From contig JAFLEI010000028.1 of NCBI GenBank assembly GCA_017301975.1, positions 34,734 to 98,733 of the forward strand: 64,000 nt of DNA, read 5' to 3'. The stretch is from Verrucomicrobiota bacterium (GTDB taxonomy: Bacteria > Verrucomicrobiota > Verrucomicrobiia > Verrucomicrobiales > Verrucomicrobiaceae). A program made the position numbers and the translations under genes. Positions 23,767 to 33,078 of the stretch are shown piece after piece (positions within the stretch are counted from its first letter, which is position 1; each line of letters starts with the position of its first letter). Below the pieces are notes generated by a model. That model did not search any database and was not told where the DNA came from. It saw only the letters and a program-made list of their open reading frames with translations.

Positions 23767-25194
23767 TCACTTCTTTTTCGCCTTGCCAGCCTTTGCCGCA
23801 GGCTTCTGCGGTGCGGTGGGGTCTTCGTGGGGGCTGCCGTGCCACTGCGGAGCGATGTTTTTGGCGTTCCACTCCTCCCAGGCCTTGGAAAGTTTGGCCA
23901 CAAGCTCGGGCTTGGAGGCGGCAAGGTTGTGCTCCTCGCCAATGTCGGTGCTCAAATCATAGAGCTGCCAGCCGGACTCGGACTTGGCCTCCATGTCGCG
24001 CACATCCACCAGCTTCCAGTTTCCCTGGCGAATCGCTTTCTGCGGACCGAAGCGCCAGGCGAGCATGTCATGCGGCGGTGTGGAGACTTCGCCTTTGAGA
24101 TACGGCAGGAGATTCACGCCTTCCACGCCATCGGGCTGCTTCGCGGCGGTGATGGCGCACGTGGTGGGCAGGATGTCCATGGCGCTCACGGGCTGGTCAT
24201 AGGTTTTGCCGGCGGGCAGCTTGCCCGACCAGCTCACAAAGAAGGGCACGCGGATGCCGCCTTCCAGCGTCTGGCCTTTGTCACCACGCAGTGGAGTATT
24301 GATGCCAGTGTTGTAGGCAAAGAAGGGTTTCCGGCCAGAGCCGCCATTGTCGCTGAAGAAGAACACGAGGGTGTTCGGGTGCTTGGTTTTGAGCTCGGCG
24401 GTGATGCGGCCGATGTCGTCATCCAGCCCCAGCAGCAGCGAGAGGTAGCCGCGACGATTCGGATCGGTGACATCGGCGGGAATGCGGTCCTTGAGCTTGT
24501 CGGCAATCTCCAGCGGTGTGTGAACAGCATTGTAGGCGAGGTAGATGAACCATGGCTTGGTCGTGCTGCGGTTCATGAAGCCGAGGGCTTCGTCGGTGAA
24601 GAGATCCGTGGTGTAGCCGTCGATGTGCAGCAGTTCACGACCCCGGTAGATCATGTTGTGCGAATGTGCGGAGCCGAACTCGGGATCCGCATCCTTGTGC
24701 AGCAGGAAGTTGTGCCCGCCCACGAGAAAGCCAGTGAATGCGTCGAACCCCCGAGACTGCGGATGATGCGCCGCATCGAAGCCCTGATGCCATTTGCCGA
24801 AGAGCGCCGTGGCGTAGCCTGCATCGTGCAGCACATTGGCGATGGTGCGCTGATCCAGCGGCAGGCCAAGTTTGGCCTCGTCACCGACATGGGGATTGAA
24901 CTCATGGCCGAACCGCGTCTGCGATTTGCCCGTGAGAAATCCCGCCCGCGAAGGGCTGCAATATGGCGCGGTGACGTAGCCGTTCGTGCACCGCACCCCG
25001 CTGGCCGCCAGCGCATCGATGTTCGGCGTGGGCACCACTTTGCCGCCATGCACACCAATGTCCGCATAGCCGAGATCATCCGCGACGATGACGAGGATGT
25101 TGGGCTTGCCCTCCTGCGAATAAGATTCCGCAGACAACGCTGCGGCCAGGATGAAGCCACCGAGGGCACGAAGAATCATGGATGGGAATTTCAT
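23767..25194 (-). CDS. Secreted sulfatase (CSPSR)
   Basis: A 475-residue S1 sulfatase. The start at 25194 gives MKFPSMILRALGGFILAAAL as a signal; an ATG five codons further in is an alternative. VIVADDLGYADIGVHGG, C79 in CSPSR, GKWHQGFDAAHHPQSRGFD and FSDNGGSGRK are all present. The GKWHQG form and GFLVGGHNFLL insert are typical of an S1 subfamily frequent in this phylum. C-terminal tail is lysine/alanine-rich (KPAAKAGKAKKK). It stands 96 bases before the P450 and 88 bases after the DUF1080 gene's end, all on the same strand. Confidence 0.9.
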   Translation of the reverse strand: MKFPSMILRALGGFILAAALSAESYSQEGKPNILVIVADDLGYADIGVHGGKVVPTPNIDALAASGVRCTNGYVTAPYCSPSRAGFLTGKSQTRFGHEFNPHVGDEAKLGLPLDQRTIANVLHDAGYATALFGKWHQGFDAAHHPQSRGFDAFTGFLVGGHNFLLHKDADPEFGSAHSHNMIYRGRELLHIDGYTTDLFTDEALGFMNRSTTKPWFIYLAYNAVHTPLEIADKLKDRIPADVTDPNRRGYLSLLLGLDDDIGRITAELKTKHPNTLVFFFSDNGGSGRKPFFAYNTGINTPLRGDKGQTLEGGIRVPFFVSWSGKLPAGKTYDQPVSAMDILPTTCAITAAKQPDGVEGVNLLPYLKGEVSTPPHDMLAWRFGPQKAIRQGNWKLVDVRDMEAKSESGWQLYDLSTDIGEEHNLAASKPELVAKLSKAWEEWNAKNIAPQWHGSPHEDPTAPQKPAAKAGKAKKK

Positions 25195-25222
25195 GGGTCG
25201 TTGATAACGAGGCACGGACGAT

Positions 25223-25239
25223 GATCTCCCAGCAAAAAC
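25223..25239 (-). promoter_or_regulatory. Diverged copy of the shared upstream element
   Basis: In the gene direction the sequence reads GTTTTTGCTGGGAGATC about 30-45 bases before the sulfatase start at 25194. It matches the start-proximal half of copy A (GTTTTTGCTGAGATGTC) at most positions, while the distal half is not conserved. Weak on its own; listed because it sits at the equivalent distance. Confidence 0.3.
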
Positions 25240-25282
25240 CGGAGTATTATCAAAGCCGTGAGTGCGAAGCGTTTAACTCAGC

Positions 25283-28200
25283 TCACTTCCCAAACATCGC
25301 ATTCGCCTTGTCCCCGCCGCTCAGCACGTAGGCCAGAAGGTCGAGGATCTCGTCTTTCTTGAGCATGGCAAGAAGCATGGGCGGCATGGGGGAGACGGTG
25401 CTGAGCTCGATGCTCTTCACTTCCTTGCGGTCCACGTTCACGCGCTGATTGGGGTCGGTCAGGTCGGTGTTGAGGGTGACGCCGTCGCCGCTGAGATTCA
25501 CGACCACGCCGCTCATCACGCTGCCGTCGTTCTTGGTGACGATGATAGGGGCGAACTGCTCATTGATGACTTTGCTGGGGTTGATGATGTTGTCGAGCAG
25601 GTCGTGCGGGCTGTAGCGGCCGCCAGCGCCGGTGAGGTCCGGGCCGGTCATGCCGCCGGCATTGCCAAAGCGGTGGCAGGTGTAGCAGGCGGCGGCGGTG
25701 AACATCTTGCGTCCGTTTTCAAAGCTGCGGCCCTTCATGCCGGTCTTGGCGGCGGCGCTGAGTTCATCGAGCGTCCACATCGTGGGCGTGCGGCCCACGA
25801 ACATGGCGCCGACGTTTTCTATGGCGCTTTTAGCTTCGGGTTTCTTCGCGATGAGTTCGGCGAGCTGCGCGTTTTCCTCAGGTGTGAAGGTGGCGAGCGA
25901 GTCTTTGCGGATGAATTCGATGAAGATAGAGAAGCTGCTGCCACCTTTGTAGTTCGCGGCTTTGAGGAACCACTCAAGCTGCTGCGTGCGCAGTTCCTTG
26001 GTCCAGCCGGTCTTCAGGAAGCGCAGGCTGCGGGCGTACTCGATCTGCGGCTCCTGGCTTTCGGCGGCGGCGATGAGGGCCATGCCTTTGGCTGCGGTGT
26101 GTGGGGCCTGAAGGTAGGCGAGGGTTTCGGTGAGCAGCCAGTTGAGCTCAAAGTTGTCCGCTGGATAAGCCGGATCGAGCTTGGCGATGATCGCGGCCAC
26201 CGTGGCGTCGTCGGGATTGCCGAAGCGGTGCAGCACGATCTCGATGAGCCGCACGTAGGCCATGCGTTGCTCATTGTTGAGCTTGGTGAAGTCACGCTTG
26301 AGCAGCGCAGCGAGGATTTCATCACGTTTCGCGGTGTGCACAACGTAGCCTTCGGTGCGGTGTGTGGGGCACACGCCCGTCATACGAGTCAGCGCCAGCA
26401 GGGCTTCGAGCTGCGCGGTGGCGTTCTTTTCATTGAGCGCCTTGGATTCCCATTCGGTGACGGGGTTGTGCTCCAGCACGGTGCGTGCGGCACTGCGGAT
26501 GAAGCGGTCCTTGTCACTGAGATGCGGCCAGGCAAAAGCGACGGCTTTCGGGTCGGCTTTGCCGTGGAAGGCAGCAAGCTCACGACGCAGTTCGCTGGCG
26601 CGTGTGATCTGCGGCTTGGATGTCACCGGGGCAGTCGATTCCTTCCCGGTGTAAGTCACGCGATAGAGTCCTGACTGCACGCGGCGGCCGCCGATGGTGA
26701 AGTACATCGCGCCGTCCTGGCCGATGATGGCATCGCTGACAGGCAGCGGGCCGCCGGTGACGAATTCTTCCTTCGTGGCGGTGTAAGTGGAGCCGCTGGG
26801 CGTGAGATGCACGGCGTAGATTTTGCCCCAGCTCCAGTCGAGCGCGTAAAAGGCGTCCTGGTATTTCGCGGGGAACTTTGCGCCGTAGCCAAAGGTGCAG
26901 CCCGTGGGCGATCCGGGCCCGATGTTCAGCGTGGCGGGCAGGCTGTCATAGTAGAACTCAGGGTATTTGCCCGCGCCATTGCGCCAGCCGAATTCGGCAC
27001 CGCTGACGACGTGGTTGATGCGCGTCGGGCGATACCACGAAGTATTGAAGTCATACTCCATGTCCGCGTCATAGACAAAGAGTTCGCCCTCGCGATTCAC
27101 GCCGCCGTCGAAGATGTTGCGGAAGCCGTTGGCGAACTGGATGAATTCTTTTCCATCAGGCGAAACTCGATACACATTCCCGCCCGGGGCCATGACGTGG
27201 CGATTGTGACCGCGACCATCCGGCATGCGTGGCAGCAGGTGGTCGTCGCCCCAAAGCTTCTGCACGGGCGAGGTCGGGGCGGTTTCCGTGAGCACGGCGT
27301 TGTTGCCCGTGATGAGATACAGGCCTTTGCCGTCGGGCGTGAGAAGAACCGCGTGCACGCCGTGGTCGCCGCCGGAATCAATCGCGCGCAGCAGCTCCAC
27401 CTTGTCGGGCATGTCGTCATTGTTGCTGTCCGTGATGCGATAGAGCCCGCTGGGGATCTTCTTTTCGTAGTCGTTCACGCCCACATAGAGCGCGCCAAAG
27501 GCAAACAACATGCCGTTCACCGCACGGATCTCTGCGGGGACTTTCTGCACATCGGCCTGGCTCAGCGTCTGGCCTGGAGCGGGCATCTTGAAGCGATAGA
27601 GGCCGCCATACTGGTCGCTGGCATAGATGCGGCCCTTGTCGTCCGTGCAAAGGTTCACCCAGGAGCCCTCTTCGCCGCCGGGCACGGAATAGAGCAGCTC
27701 CACCTTGAAATCCGGCAGGGTTTTGATGTTCGTGACCGGTGTGGCCACATTCGCACCGATGGCCGGACCAACGGCATCCGGGCGCTTTGGCTTGGCCTTG
27801 GCGGCCGCGTTCTTGCCTTTGGCATCACCCTTGGCTGGCGCAGGAGCGGGTGGCTGGGCTTTGCCTTTACCCTTGCCCTTCGCCGGTGCTTTGGCCTCAA
27901 TAATCTGCGCGTCGCTGGGGATGGCCGACTTTTCAAATGAGATCACCCCGCCATCCGGCAGCTCCTTGAGCATCACGTCCTTGATCTGTACGTTCATGGC
28001 CGGGCCGCGATGAATCTGGAAGGCGAGCAAGCCTTCAAAGGCGCGCTTCGATTCTTCGAAGTCGAGCAGGTCGATCGTCACCTTGCCGTCGATCTTGTGA
28101 ATCAAATGATTGCCCTGCGCAATGACAGTGTACTCATGCCATTCGGCGATGTCCACCTTCACCGGTTCATGCTCGGAGGCGAGCCAGCGCTTGCCTTCAG

Positions 28201-28618
28201 GATCGATCACCACACCCTGCCCGTTCTGAACAATGATGCCGCGCCCGCGTTCTTCATACACCATCGCGTTGTTCGGCGTGGCAGGATGGATGTCGCACTG
28301 ATAACCGCCGATGGACCACTTGCCGTTCTCCGGCAGCTCCTTGCTGCGGTACTGAATGCCGGTGTTGTTGCCGCTTTGCTTGATCTTCGCGTGCAGTTCG
28401 AAGTTCTTTACCTTGCCGCCGCGCCAGATGAGGAACTGGTTGTAGCTGAGCTGTTCGGGTCCGGTGGTCTTGCCGGTGATGCAGCCGTCTTCGACGCTCC
28501 AGAGTTCTGGATTGCCATCCCAGCCGGTGAGGTCTTTGCCGTTGAAGAGCGGTTTGAAACCATCCTGCGCGGAGGCGAAGGAGGTGAACAGGAGGGATAG
28601 AAGAAGGAGACGGTTCAT
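25283..28618 (-). CDS. DUF1080 - propeller - HEAT - cytochrome c secreted fusion
   Basis: An 1111-residue exported protein, signal MNRLLLLSLLFTSFASA. Residues about 20-225 are a DUF1080 (3-keto-disaccharide hydrolase-like, LamG-type) domain: FKPLFNGKDLTGWDG and GYQCDIHPATPNNAM. An Ala/Pro/Lys-rich linker (about 240-280) leads to a sugar-dehydrogenase-like beta-propeller (about 300-660; GGDHGVHAVLLTPDGKGLYL). Helical HEAT-like repeats and a C-terminal cytochrome c domain follow, with heme motif C978-Y-T-C981-H and the family tail PDLTGAGGRYSPHDLLDNI. Expected role is periplasmic oxidation or hydrolysis of a sugar coupled to electron transfer. It carries the 26-base element upstream. Confidence 0.9.
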   Translation of the reverse strand: MNRLLLLSLLFTSFASAQDGFKPLFNGKDLTGWDGNPELWSVEDGCITGKTTGPEQLSYNQFLIWRGGKVKNFELHAKIKQSGNNTGIQYRSKELPENGKWSIGGYQCDIHPATPNNAMVYEERGRGIIVQNGQGVVIDPEGKRWLASEHEPVKVDIAEWHEYTVIAQGNHLIHKIDGKVTIDLLDFEESKRAFEGLLAFQIHRGPAMNVQIKDVMLKELPDGGVISFEKSAIPSDAQIIEAKAPAKGKGKGKAQPPAPAPAKGDAKGKNAAAKAKPKRPDAVGPAIGANVATPVTNIKTLPDFKVELLYSVPGGEEGSWVNLCTDDKGRIYASDQYGGLYRFKMPAPGQTLSQADVQKVPAEIRAVNGMLFAFGALYVGVNDYEKKIPSGLYRITDSNNDDMPDKVELLRAIDSGGDHGVHAVLLTPDGKGLYLITGNNAVLTETAPTSPVQKLWGDDHLLPRMPDGRGHNRHVMAPGGNVYRVSPDGKEFIQFANGFRNIFDGGVNREGELFVYDADMEYDFNTSWYRPTRINHVVSGAEFGWRNGAGKYPEFYYDSLPATLNIGPGSPTGCTFGYGAKFPAKYQDAFYALDWSWGKIYAVHLTPSGSTYTATKEEFVTGGPLPVSDAIIGQDGAMYFTIGGRRVQSGLYRVTYTGKESTAPVTSKPQITRASELRRELAAFHGKADPKAVAFAWPHLSDKDRFIRSAARTVLEHNPVTEWESKALNEKNATAQLEALLALTRMTGVCPTHRTEGYVVHTAKRDEILAALLKRDFTKLNNEQRMAYVRLIEIVLHRFGNPDDATVAAIIAKLDPAYPADNFELNWLLTETLAYLQAPHTAAKGMALIAAAESQEPQIEYARSLRFLKTGWTKELRTQQLEWFLKAANYKGGSSFSIFIEFIRKDSLATFTPEENAQLAELIAKKPEAKSAIENVGAMFVGRTPTMWTLDELSAAAKTGMKGRSFENGRKMFTAAACYTCHRFGNAGGMTGPDLTGAGGRYSPHDLLDNIINPSKVINEQFAPIIVTKNDGSVMSGVVVNLSGDGVTLNTDLTDPNQRVNVDRKEVKSIELSTVSPMPPMLLAMLKKDEILDLLAYVLSGGDKANAMFGK

Positions 28619-28660
28619 GGTTGGGCGCGTGGATAAACGCGCCCGTCTGTCAAAAACTGC

Positions 28661-28686
28661 CAGCAAAGGTTGTGTCGGATTCAGCA
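28661..28686 (-). promoter_or_regulatory. 26-base upstream element, copy B
   Basis: Located 43-68 bases upstream of the DUF1080 fusion gene start. It matches copy A (21980-22005) at 23 of 26 positions, including an exact 16-base core (28671-28686). TGCTG is repeated at 21-base spacing. The terminator hairpin of the upstream gene begins seven bases away, so this is a compact intergenic control region. Confidence 0.6.
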
Positions 28687-28692
28687 AAACGA

Positions 28693-28722
28693 CAACGCCG
28701 GGCCTGTGAGGGCCCGGCGTTG
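28693..28722 (-). terminator. Intrinsic terminator of the ThuA fusion gene
   Basis: A perfect 12-base inverted repeat (CAACGCCGGGCC / GGCCCGGCGTTG) with a 6-base loop, 28 bases past the stop of the gene at 28750-32940. In that gene's direction it is followed by a T-containing stretch (TCGTTTTGC). It separates two large genes on the same strand, so each probably has its own transcript. Confidence 0.85.
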
Positions 28723-28749
28723 AGGGATCATTCGTTTTGTAGCTGCTGC

Positions 28750-31700
28750 TTACTTCATCGGGTGCTGCTTCAGCAGTTCATCGGTGGTGTAGAGCATCAT
28801 GCGGCCGGGATTGGCGTCGCGGATGGCTTTGACTTCGGCGGCGGTGATGGGGTCGGCTTTGTTGCCGAAGTGGTTGCGGACGAAGGTGAGGACGCTGGCG
28901 ATTTCCTCGTCTTTGAGCATGCCACCGAAGGGGGTCATGGGGACCTGGCCGTTGTATTCCTTGTTGCCGACTTTGAGGGGGCCCATGAGACCGTACATGG
29001 CGATCTTGATGAGGCGGTCGCGATCCGTGGTGACCCAGGGGCTGTTGGCGATGCTCGGGAAGGCGGGATCGAGGCCGGCGCCATTGGGCTGATGGCAGGT
29101 GACGCAGTGGCCTTCGCGGAAGTAAACATCCTGTCCGAGCTTGAACTGCTTCTTGGCGGCGTCGCTCAGGTAAGCGGGCGGCTGAATCACGGGATGCTCG
29201 GGTTTCACGATTTCGGCGATGCCGGCGAGGCGGTCGGCGGCGGTTTTGGTGGCGGCCTTGTTCCAGTCGTCCAGCGGGAGCTTGGAGGCGATGGCGACGA
29301 TGTTTTTCGCGGCAGGAATGTTGGGCAGCCAGGAGGCGGCGACAACGGCTTCGAGGCGCACGCGGCCGTGTTCATCGGCTGCGGCTTTTTCGAGTAGGGC
29401 GACGTGATCGGCGATGCGGTGGGTGTTGTAGCGCAGCACGCGCACGGCGGCGGCGCGGGCGTGGAAGTCGGGGGAGGCGAGCATTTCACGCAGGAGGCCT
29501 TCATCGGCCTGGTTCAGGCCCCAGGTGACCCAGAGGGCTTCGAGCTTCGCATGCGTGTCCTTCTGCTTGGCGGCCCAGGCTTTGATGGCGGGCAGCACTT
29601 CCTTGGCGTCGTGGGCGCGGAGTTCGCGGCGGGCGCGGTAGCGGGTGCGGAGTTCGGGTTCCTTGAGGTCTTCGAACAGCGTGGCGAGCGGGGCACCGGC
29701 GACGGGGACGGGCCTCACGAGCGGGCGGCCCGCGTAGGTGATGCGGTAGATACGGCCGTGGACGTGGTCGCGCAGGGGATCGCGGGCGTTGTGCTGCATG
29801 TGGCCGATGAGGACGTTGTGCCAGTCGATGACGAAGAGGGAGCCATCGGGTGCGAATTCGAGATCGACGGGGCGGAAGTTGCCGTCGGTGCTGACGAGCA
29901 GGTCCTGGCGATGCGCGGTCTTCCAGCCGGTGCCGCTGTCTTCAATTTTGACCTGCTTGATGCCGAGGAAGCCGATGGCGTTGCAATAGATGAGGTCGCC
30001 CTGCACTTCGTCGGGGAAGTTGCGGGAGGAGACGACCTCAAGGCCGCTGGTGGGGCGCACTTTGTGGCCGTCCGGCACGAGGTCGGCGGTGGAGGGGGTC
30101 TTGCTGCCAAAGGTGGGCTTCACCTCGACGGGCAGTGCCCAGTTCATGGTGGTGCCGGAGGTGTGGAGGAGGAAATCCTGGCCCCACTGGTCAAAGACGA
30201 AGCCCCAGGGATTGGGGATGCTCATCTGGATGGTGCGCTCCAGCATGCCGCGCTGCGGGCTGTAGCGGAAGAAACCACCATCGACGCAACGCACAGGGCC
30301 GTAGGGTGTCTCGACGTTGGAGTGGAGGAACACGCCCTCGCACAGCATGAAGGCACCGCTGGGGTCGGCGGTGAAAGCGCTGATGGCGTGGTGGGTGTCG
30401 TGCGTGTCAAAGCCGCCGAGGACGATTTCCATGCTGTCGGATTTGTCGTCGCCGTTGGTGTCGCGCAGCAGGACGAGGTTCGGCTCCTGGGTCACATAGA
30501 CGCCTTCGGTGGCGAATTCGAAGCCGATGGGCAGGTGCAGCTTGTCGGCGAAGACAGTTTCCTTGTCGGCCTTGCCGTCGTTGTTGGTGTCTTCGTAGAT
30601 GAGGATCTTGTCATCCGGCTTGGCATCGCCAGGGCGATAGTGCGGATAGGTGGGCATGGTGGCGACCCAGAGGCGGCCTTTGTTGTCGAAAGACATCTGC
30701 ATCGGGTTCGCGAGGTTCGGGAACTCCTTCTCGGAGGCAAACAGCTCGACCTTGTAGCCTTCCGGCACTTTGAGGGACTTCAGTGCGTCCTCGCCATAGA
30801 GGTACTTCTCGCTGCCGTTCTTGACGCTCGGCACGTAGTTGGTCGGCACGGGAGGCAGGGCGTGGGTCTTGCTGTCGTCCACCTTGAGTTCGGTGGTTTT
30901 GCCGGTGGCGACGGCATGGATCAGATTGTCGCGCAGGGCGGTCATTTCGCGGCTCTTCTGCACTTCATCGGGGTAGTTTTGCGGGCCGTAGGGATTGTAG
31001 CGGCGGCCGTGGGCGTGGACGCCGTTGAGGATGTTGTAGTCGGTGTTCCAGAACCAGTCCTTCTCCTTCACGGCTTCATGCACCAGCTTGGGGTCTGCCT
31101 TCGACTCGTAGCTTGCGTGGCCGTAGAGGCCGGTGGCGAGCATCTTGGCCACTTCCACGTAGCCTTTGTCAGTGGGGATGAAACCGCCAGTGGTGAAGGA
31201 TTCGCCGCCCTTGGCTTCGATCTCCTGCGTGGGGGAGAAGAGGTCGATGTAGGTCAGGCCGTGCTTTTTGGCCACTTTCTCAATGGAGCTCGCATAGAGA
31301 AGCAGGTTTGAGTTTTCGACGTCGCCCTTGGGCAGATCGCGTTTGGCGCTCTGGTTTTCGTAGGCGATGGGGCTGACGAGCACGACGCGGGGAGCGGTCT
31401 TGCCGTTGTAGGCCTTGCTCAGGGTGTGGACGACCCAGGCGTCGAGTTCGGCTTCAAAATTGCCCACCTTGGAGGGGCCGTCGAAGGATTCGTTGTAGCC
31501 GAAGAAGCCGACGATGGTGTCTGCCTGCAGATGCGTGAGCCATTGGTCAGGCGTGGCGTAGAAGCCCTGGCCGTTGTGGATGGGCTTGTCGGGATGAAAC
31601 TTCTCCGCGCCGGGGAAGGCCCACTGGGAGGCGCGGGAGGGATGCGGGCGGAAGCCGGGGGTGTCTCCCACATGGCCCATGTTGCGGAAGTAGAGCTCAC

Positions 31701-32940
31701 GGTCCGGGTAGCGGAGCTGCAGCTCGGTTTCAATGCGGCTGTACCAGGTGTCGCGCTCGGCGAGGCCGTTGCCGATGAGCACGATGTGCTCGCCCTTGCT
31801 GGGTGGTGCGACGGCCTGCGGACGTGCGGAGGTGGCTGCGATAGGCTCAACGCTGGGCTGATGCGGAGCTTTGATATCTTCCGGCTTTTTCGCGTCCGGC
31901 TTCTTGGCGGCGGTCGGATTGGATTTGTCTTCGGGCACGCCCATCGTCGGGCTGCTGCCGGTGGCGAAGTCGCCGGGTTTCAGATTGCGCTGCTTGAAGT
32001 AGCCGGCGTCCTTGGTGAAACCGAAGGCGGTGGGCTTGAAGGGATCGATGAAGGCGACATCCGCCTTGGCGGCGACGGGCAGCTTCAGCAGGGAGTGCAC
32101 CGCATTGACGATGAGGCGGCGGAGGTTTTCGTCCGTGTAGTCCAGCGAGGCACCCATGGTGGTGCAGAAGGAGCGGCCCTTGGTGGTGCCGTCAGGGGCG
32201 GTGTAGTCGTGCAGCCAGGCGATGGGCTGCATGGGCTCGTTCTTCGGGCCTGCGACGTTCTTCGATTTTGGGTCGAGGGTCTCGGTGACAGCGCCGCGCA
32301 GCAGGATGGTGTCGCTCTCAGGCTTCACATCGGGAGCGCCATAGACGTCGGTGGTGCAGAAGATTTCGCCGACACCGCTCAGGATTTCGTTCTTGCTGTT
32401 GGCCTCCACGACCACGCTGCGGGTGCCTTCTTTTTTGTGGGAGCCGTGATGGCTGACCCATTTTTCGCCGAGGATTTTGAGGCCGAATTCGCTCCATTTG
32501 AAGTCGCCCGTTTTTGCGCTGCCGGTGAAGGCGTGGGTGGCGGTGCGGAAGCCGATGACCGGTTTGCCGGAATTCAGGAACTTGGCGAAATGCGCCAGGC
32601 TTTCGTCGGGAAGCTGGCGGAAGCGGGTGCCGATGATGAGGAGATCGGCGTCATCGAGCATTTCGGTGCCGCGGATGTTCTTCTGGTTGTTGGGGTCGAT
32701 GTAGCCCGCCTTTTCGTCTGTGGAGAAGAGCACGATGCAGTTGAAGCCGTGGGTCTTGGCCAGGATCTTGGCCAGCATGGGCATGCTCTCTTCGGTGTGG
32801 TATTCCTCGTCACCGGCCACCAGGACGATCTTTTTGCCTTTGCCGGCACCGACCGGATTGGCGGCGACTTCGAGATATTCCTGCGCGTGCGCGGATGCGA
32901 CCGAGCCAAGCAGGGCGAGGGTGAATAGGAGATGCTTCAT
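28750..32940 (-). CDS. ThuA - SGNH - propeller dehydrogenase - HEAT - cytochrome c fusion
   Basis: A 1396-residue secreted protein, signal MKHLLFTLALLGSVASAHA. Domain order: ThuA/glutamine-amidotransferase-like domain about 35-300 (KIVLVAGDEEYHTEESMPML, IGFRTATHAF); SGNH/GDSL-like domain about 380-600 (IVLIGNGLAERDTWYSRIE, GFFGYNESFDG); a planctomycete/verrucomicrobial membrane-bound-dehydrogenase-type propeller about 710-1090 (KSLKVPEGYKVELFASE); HEAT-like repeats; and cytochrome c with C1279-V-T-C1282-H. Such fusions are thought to oxidise carbohydrate material outside the cytoplasm, but none of the fused forms is characterised to my knowledge. A promoter-like sequence shared with the ECF sigma gene lies 27-56 bases upstream, and a strong terminator follows. 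Confidence 0.9.
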   Translation of the reverse strand: MKHLLFTLALLGSVASAHAQEYLEVAANPVGAGKGKKIVLVAGDEEYHTEESMPMLAKILAKTHGFNCIVLFSTDEKAGYIDPNNQKNIRGTEMLDDADLLIIGTRFRQLPDESLAHFAKFLNSGKPVIGFRTATHAFTGSAKTGDFKWSEFGLKILGEKWVSHHGSHKKEGTRSVVVEANSKNEILSGVGEIFCTTDVYGAPDVKPESDTILLRGAVTETLDPKSKNVAGPKNEPMQPIAWLHDYTAPDGTTKGRSFCTTMGASLDYTDENLRRLIVNAVHSLLKLPVAAKADVAFIDPFKPTAFGFTKDAGYFKQRNLKPGDFATGSSPTMGVPEDKSNPTAAKKPDAKKPEDIKAPHQPSVEPIAATSARPQAVAPPSKGEHIVLIGNGLAERDTWYSRIETELQLRYPDRELYFRNMGHVGDTPGFRPHPSRASQWAFPGAEKFHPDKPIHNGQGFYATPDQWLTHLQADTIVGFFGYNESFDGPSKVGNFEAELDAWVVHTLSKAYNGKTAPRVVLVSPIAYENQSAKRDLPKGDVENSNLLLYASSIEKVAKKHGLTYIDLFSPTQEIEAKGGESFTTGGFIPTDKGYVEVAKMLATGLYGHASYESKADPKLVHEAVKEKDWFWNTDYNILNGVHAHGRRYNPYGPQNYPDEVQKSREMTALRDNLIHAVATGKTTELKVDDSKTHALPPVPTNYVPSVKNGSEKYLYGEDALKSLKVPEGYKVELFASEKEFPNLANPMQMSFDNKGRLWVATMPTYPHYRPGDAKPDDKILIYEDTNNDGKADKETVFADKLHLPIGFEFATEGVYVTQEPNLVLLRDTNGDDKSDSMEIVLGGFDTHDTHHAISAFTADPSGAFMLCEGVFLHSNVETPYGPVRCVDGGFFRYSPQRGMLERTIQMSIPNPWGFVFDQWGQDFLLHTSGTTMNWALPVEVKPTFGSKTPSTADLVPDGHKVRPTSGLEVVSSRNFPDEVQGDLIYCNAIGFLGIKQVKIEDSGTGWKTAHRQDLLVSTDGNFRPVDLEFAPDGSLFVIDWHNVLIGHMQHNARDPLRDHVHGRIYRITYAGRPLVRPVPVAGAPLATLFEDLKEPELRTRYRARRELRAHDAKEVLPAIKAWAAKQKDTHAKLEALWVTWGLNQADEGLLREMLASPDFHARAAAVRVLRYNTHRIADHVALLEKAAADEHGRVRLEAVVAASWLPNIPAAKNIVAIASKLPLDDWNKAATKTAADRLAGIAEIVKPEHPVIQPPAYLSDAAKKQFKLGQDVYFREGHCVTCHQPNGAGLDPAFPSIANSPWVTTDRDRLIKIAMYGLMGPLKVGNKEYNGQVPMTPFGGMLKDEEIASVLTFVRNHFGNKADPITAAEVKAIRDANPGRMMLYTTDELLKQHPMK

Positions 32941-32966
32941 GGGTTGGGGAAAACTGACGGGGAATG

Positions 32967-32996
32967 CTTATACCGCACGGGGCGGTGAAACCGGAC
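32967..32996 (-). promoter_or_regulatory. Promoter-like element shared with the ECF sigma operon
   Basis: In the gene direction GTCCGGTTTC, then 16 bases to TATAAG beginning one base before the ATAA core. The same GTCCGGTTTC and ATAA at identical spacing occur in front of the ECF sigma gene (39136-39165), with most bases between also alike. Start codon lies 27 bases beyond the -10-like box. A third copy of its upstream half only (GGTTTCACCG, then CCCG) occurs before the sulfatase remnant near 4962-4975. Confidence 0.55.
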
Positions 32997-33060
32997 AAGA
33001 AAAATGCAGGCTGGACGGGCTTATGAACGGGAGCGGGTGCATGCGAATGCACGCGAGACC

Positions 33061-33078
33061 TTCACCGGTGACGGTGAA
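33061..33078. other. Short inverted repeat in a 260-base gap
   Basis: TTCACCG and CGGTGAA flank a 4-base loop, between the ThuA gene start and the end of the small lipoprotein gene. It is 123 bases past the lipoprotein stop and has no adjacent T-run, so it is more likely an operator or an RNA stem than a terminator. Nothing else was recognised between 33006 and 33200. Confidence 0.25.

Noticed and set aside
29404..31311. A 635-codon plus-strand frame inside the ThuA fusion gene
   Set aside because: Glycine/valine/alanine-dominated and without motifs; the minus-strand protein has several recognisable domains over the same bases.
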